Below, one piece after another: positions 61,048-64,000 of a stretch of DNA of 64,000 nt (its first letter is position 1; each line of letters begins with the position of its first letter). Both the position numbers and the translations under genes were made by a program. The notes beneath the pieces are model-generated. The model was not told the origin of the DNA. It saw only the letters and a list, made by a program, of their open reading frames with translations, and searched no databases. This stretch comes from an uncultured Bacilli bacterium (lineage in GTDB: Bacteria > Bacillota_I > Bacilli_A > RF39 > UBA660): NCBI GenBank assembly GCA_934098515.1, contig CAKOOK010000005.1, positions 1 to 64,000 on the forward strand, written 5' to 3'.

Positions 61048-61737
61048 ATGAGTAGTAATTCAGCACAAGCAGTAAAGGATAAATTAAGAAACATTTCCAA
61101 TGAAAAAAATATAAATTTTAACGTAGTATTAAAATTTTATATGTATGACAGATTTATTGAACGTTTAGCTAAAAGTAAGTATAGAGATAATTTTGTTTTA
61201 AAGGGTGGATTTTATTTGAGCAGTTTGTTTGGGATTGAAAATAGAAGTACAATCGATATTGATGCTGCCATAAGAAAAGCAAAATTTACTGAAGATAATC
61301 TTTTGGAAATGATTACTGAAATAATTAATGTTGATGTAGATGACAATGTAGTATTTAAAATTAATGAGACTTCTTCTATTCGTGATGAAGATGAATACGG
61401 AGGTTTAAGAGTAACAATTGATTTTCAACTAGAAAATGTTAAAGATAGGTTTCGCATCGATATTGCTACTGGTGATCCAATATATCCTAGACCAGATAGT
61501 TATAATTATAAATCATTGATTGAAAAGAAAACTTACCAAGTATGGACGTATACCACGGAAACTGTTCTTGCTGAAAAACTAGAAACAATACTTAATAAGC
61601 TAGATACTAGTAGTAGAATGAAGGATTATTATGATATTTATTTAATATATAAATTTAAATTTGCAGAATTAAATAAAGAAAACTTTATGATGGCGGTTAA
61701 AAAACATTTGAAAAAAGAAAATTTCAAGGTAGTTTAA
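61048..61737 (+). CDS. AbiEii nucleotidyltransferase toxin, C-terminus frameshifted
   Basis: 229 residues to the first stop. Nucleotidyltransferase core: FVLKGGFYLSSLFG, STIDIDAAIR (the D-x-D pair), VTIDFQLENV, and TVLAEKLETIL with RMKDYYDIYLIYKF. The family usually has another 50 residues; these are found in the -1 frame to 61880 (ILKEKWSNYARKNNYAREIE, FEEILALLEDFI). The break lies at a run reading TTGAAAAAAGAAAATTT, so a recent indel, a sequencing error or slippage are all possible. Such toxins transfer nucleotides, some onto tRNA acceptor ends. Confidence 0.88.
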   Translation: MSSNSAQAVKDKLRNISNEKNINFNVVLKFYMYDRFIERLAKSKYRDNFVLKGGFYLSSLFGIENRSTIDIDAAIRKAKFTEDNLLEMITEIINVDVDDNVVFKINETSSIRDEDEYGGLRVTIDFQLENVKDRFRIDIATGDPIYPRPDSYNYKSLIEKKTYQVWTYTTETVLAEKLETILNKLDTSSRMKDYYDIYLIYKFKFAELNKENFMMAVKKHLKKENFKVV

Positions 61738-61936
61738 TTGGAAGTTTAAATGTTATTAAGCAAAGCAGTATTTTAAAAGAAAAATGGTCAAATTATGCCA
61801 GAAAAAATAACTATGCTAGGGAAATAGAATTTGAAGAAATATTGGCGCTCTTAGAGGATTTTATTAATATATTAGTGTAATTTTTAGTATAATATTAAAG
61901 AATAAATGTCATCAGAAGATTTTTGCATTGTTAATT

Positions 61937-61961
61937 GATAGGTTTAGGCCTATCTTTTTTT
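61937..61961 (+). terminator. Terminator after the AbiE operon
   Basis: GATAGG pairs with CCTATC, followed by seven T residues. Confidence 0.8.
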
Positions 61962-61990
61962 GTCTATTAAAAGATGCTCTTTCATATAAT
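61962..61990 (+). promoter_or_regulatory. Possible sigma-E-type promoter of yqfC-yqfD
   Basis: CATATAAT (61983-61990) is one base from the sigma-E -10 consensus CATACAAT, with GTCTATTA 13-14 bp upstream. yqfD is in the sigma-E regulon in Bacillus. Weak evidence. Confidence 0.3.
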
Positions 61991-62005
61991 TAAGTGGTGA
62001 ATATT

Positions 62006-62239
62006 ATGCTAAATGTGATAGATAACGCTTTAAGGGATAAGAATTATTATGTTTGTTTGTATGATAATTGTGTTTATATTTATAATTATGAGGTGATTAT
62101 TTCTTTTGGTAAGAGTTCTATTACTTTAAAGGCATGTGATAAGAAGATATGTATTAGTGGTACAGATTTAAAGATTAAGAAGTTAATGACTAGAGAGTTA
62201 CTTATTGAAGGAGATATTAAAAGTGTCAAATATGAATAA
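62006..62239 (+). CDS. yqfC: Sporulation protein YqfC
   Basis: 77 residues, beta-rich, with the family ending ISGTDLKIKKLMTRELLIEG. It precedes yqfD in most spore formers. ATG 62006 has GTGGTGAA upstream; it overlaps yqfD. Confidence 0.85.
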   Translation: MLNVIDNALRDKNYYVCLYDNCVYIYNYEVIISFGKSSITLKACDKKICISGTDLKIKKLMTRELLIEGDIKSVKYE

Positions 62240-63365
62240 GAGAATTTATTTAGAGGTAAGTAATGAACTTAATCGTTTTATAAAGAAGTGTATTGATAAT
62301 AATATTAATTTGTATAATATAAGTTATAAGAAGGATAAGATGGTTGTTTTAATAGATGTTAAGGATTATCTTAAGATAAAGAGGCTTAATTATTATTCTA
62401 AGATTAGGGTAGTTAAGTATGATGGCTTATTAAATATTAAAAAGATAATTAAAGATAATATGTTTTATATATCAGTTATTTTCTTATCTTTTATTTGGAT
62501 GAATTTACTTACTAATTATATTGTAGATATAGAGATTATTCATTCTAATAGTGGGATTAGACGTTTACTTAAGGATGAGCTTGATAAGAATAATGTTAAG
62601 AGGTTTAGTTTAGCGTATTCTTTTGAAGAGTTAGATAATATTACTAAAAAGATTTTAGCAGATAACAAGAATAATTTAGAGTGGGTTAGTATTAAGAAAG
62701 ATGGCATGAAGTATATTGTTAGGGCTGAAGAGAGGATTATTAAAAGTGAAGAGGTAAGTGATAAGCCTAGAGATATAGTTGCTAGTAAGGATGCTTATAT
62801 AACTAAAGTTATTGGTAGTAAGGGTAATGTGTTAGTAAGGCAAGGGGAATATGTTAAGAAAGGTACTGTGTTAATTTCGGGGAAAATTACTTTATATGAA
62901 GATGTTAAAGGAGTTACTAGTGCTAGTGGTAGTGTTTATGGTAATGTGTGGTATGAGAGTGTAGTAGAGATACCTAAAGAGATTTCTAGTGAGAAGTTAA
63001 CTGGCAAGAAAAGATATAATCTTAATGTAGGTAATAAGATTCTTTTAAGAAATAAATATCAAAATTTTAGACAGAAGAATATTAAAGAGATTAAAATATT
63101 TGGTCTTAAGATTAAATTTTATAGGGAAGAAGAAGTAGAGATAATTAAGACTAAAACGGATGATGAATATGCTTTAAGACGTTTAAAAGAGGAGTTTGAT
63201 AAAAAACTTAATGGAAAAGGTGCGATTACTTATCAAAAAGTTTTGAAAAAAGAGGAAAATAATAGTACAATTAAGTATAGAGTATTTATTATTACAAATG
63301 AATTAATTAATGCATACTCTTACTTTGAGGAAAGTGATATAAATGATACCAACCAAAGCAATTAA
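62223..63365 (+). CDS. yqfD: Sporulation protein YqfD (stage IV type)
   Basis: 380 residues: N-terminal domain (1-90), one membrane helix (about 88-105), and a C-terminal extracellular part with the family block SKDAYITKVIGSKGNVLVRQ, GEYVKKGTVLISGKI. It is required for efficient sporulation in Bacillus. GTG 62223 has AAGGAGAT at 10 nt. Overlaps the next gene by 23 bp. Confidence 0.9.
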   Translation: MSNMNKRIYLEVSNELNRFIKKCIDNNINLYNISYKKDKMVVLIDVKDYLKIKRLNYYSKIRVVKYDGLLNIKKIIKDNMFYISVIFLSFIWMNLLTNYIVDIEIIHSNSGIRRLLKDELDKNNVKRFSLAYSFEELDNITKKILADNKNNLEWVSIKKDGMKYIVRAEERIIKSEEVSDKPRDIVASKDAYITKVIGSKGNVLVRQGEYVKKGTVLISGKITLYEDVKGVTSASGSVYGNVWYESVVEIPKEISSEKLTGKKRYNLNVGNKILLRNKYQNFRQKNIKEIKIFGLKIKFYREEEVEIIKTKTDDEYALRRLKEEFDKKLNGKGAITYQKVLKKEENNSTIKYRVFIITNELINAYSYFEESDINDTNQSN

Positions 63366-63954
63366 TTTACTTATAGAGTTATGGCCAATGCTAGTGTTAT
63401 TTTTAATAGTTTTAATAACGTTACGTTTAGTGTATTTGAAAGTTAATCATAAGAGGTTTGTTTTGTATAAAGAACTTTTATCTTTATCATTTATTATTTA
63501 TATTTTATTATTGTTTGAACTTGTAACAAGTACTGATTTTGAGTCTTATTCAAATAATTTTATACCTTTTAAAGAAATGTTTAGATATAGTTTAACTAGT
63601 AAGTTATTTTATCGTAATGTGATTGGTAATATTTTATTGTTTGTACCATTTGGTTATTTTGTAAGTTATTATTGTAAGCTTCCGAGTGTTAAATATAATT
63701 TGCTTATAACGGTTATTACGAGTACAAGTATTGAAACTATTCAGTCAGCTATAGGTAGAAGTTTTGATATAGATGATATTATTTTAAATGTTATTGGTGG
63801 AGTTTGCGGATATGTTATCTTTCTTATAACAAAGAAGTTACTTAGAAAGTATCCTGATGCTTTAAAGAATAATTTATTACTTAATTTGTTGTGTATAATA
63901 ACTATTTTGGTTTTAGTGGTGATAATATTAAATTTATATGGAGTTAGATTATGA
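63343..63954 (+). CDS. VanZ-like membrane protein
   Basis: 203 residues with four or five membrane helices and the VanZ pattern NNFIPFKEMF, NVIGNILLFVPFGYF, TSIETIQSAIGRSFDIDDII, LNVIGGVCGY. VanZ members influence susceptibility to glycopeptides or lipid-linked envelope steps; no vancomycin operon is present. ATGA overlap with the next gene. Confidence 0.88.
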   Translation: MIPTKAINLLIELWPMLVLFLIVLITLRLVYLKVNHKRFVLYKELLSLSFIIYILLLFELVTSTDFESYSNNFIPFKEMFRYSLTSKLFYRNVIGNILLFVPFGYFVSYYCKLPSVKYNLLITVITSTSIETIQSAIGRSFDIDDIILNVIGGVCGYVIFLITKKLLRKYPDALKNNLLLNLLCIITILVLVVIILNLYGVRL

Positions 63955-64000
63955 ATGATATAGAAATAACTGATAAATATGGATATGGTGATTATGATTA
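63951..64000 (+). CDS. Start of a further gene (partial, product unclear)
   Basis: ATG overlapping the VanZ-like stop codon, 16 codons present (MNDIEITDKYGYGDYD) before the window ends. In related genomes phoH or ybeY follow yqfD, but too little is visible to choose. Confidence 0.5.
   Translation, partial: MNDIEITDKYGYGDYD

Overview
The window is strongly AT-rich DNA from an endospore-forming, low-GC Gram-positive bacterium (Bacillota), probably an uncultured host-associated relative of the Bacilli. The standard code is used: TGA is a real stop, for example in ftsX. Several gene orders match Bacillus: spoIVA-hup, radC-mreC-mreD-spoIVFA-spoIVFB-rplU-prp-rpmA, rnc-smc, sirA-yneF, yceD-rpmF, rpsU-yqeY, yqfC-yqfD and yvcK-whiA. 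Typical start sites carry GGTGAT or GGAGG about 5-9 nt upstream. Strong promoters are often TTGACA-N17-TATTAT or TTGACA-N17-TATAAT.

Layout. 1-2.3 kb is the right end of a mobile element whose large serine recombinase gene runs into the 3' part of a split PASTA-type penicillin-binding protein gene (spoVD/ftsI). 3.2-7.6 kb holds an asparagine T-box, an unknown gene, asnA, mraY and ftsW. 7.6-13 kb has an AAA ATPase, rmuC, and ftsE-ftsX with an M23 peptidase. 13.1-13.4 kb is a type I toxin-antitoxin-like locus. 13.6-15.5 kb is yvcK-whiA. 15.5-20.2 kb is a diversity-generating retroelement (DGR). 20.3-25.2 kb is rhuM, spoIVA, a small AbiEi/YhcG island flanked by copies of the spoIVA 3' end, and hup. 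25.3-30 kb has recD2, an AI-2E family protein, a transglutaminase and rpsT. 30.1-31.9 kb is a second DGR-type target gene. 32-34.1 kb is a membrane/coiled-coil gene set of unknown role. 34.2-38.6 kb is the cell-shape, sporulation and ribosomal cluster. 38.7-47.8 kb carries tRNAs, a lipoprotein gene, yidD, rnc, smc, spoIIP and an ATP-grasp gene. 47.8-48.4 kb has two more type I TA-like loci. 48.5-55.6 kb has a zincin, a PD-(D/E)XK-like/HTH protein, a PfkB-like protein, smr, obg, sirA, yceD-rpmF and rpsU-yqeY. 55.6-61.9 kb is accessory: a helicase with associated repeats, a decayed DGR-target paralogue and an AbiE toxin-antitoxin pair. 62-64 kb has yqfC, yqfD and a VanZ-like gene.

The most notable system is the DGR. 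A surface-anchored protein with a C-type-lectin-like C-terminus carries a GC-rich variable region (17547-17667). A near copy, the template repeat, lies downstream (18013-18134) and is built almost entirely of AAC codons. Nearly every difference between the two falls on a template adenine. A MutS-domain-I-like protein, an Avd-like protein and a reverse transcriptase with the DGR-type IGNxxSQ motif and YMDD follow as an operon. A second gene 12 kb away carries a related variable region with its own non-adenine differences, so it was probably written by a sister template. Both target genes are followed by the same structured, covarying element.

A second notable system is a family of three loci. 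Each pairs a roughly 30-residue hydrophobic peptide gene on the minus strand with a convergent antisense RNA of about 110 nt on the plus strand. Two look intact; the third has a frameshifted peptide gene but keeps its RNA.
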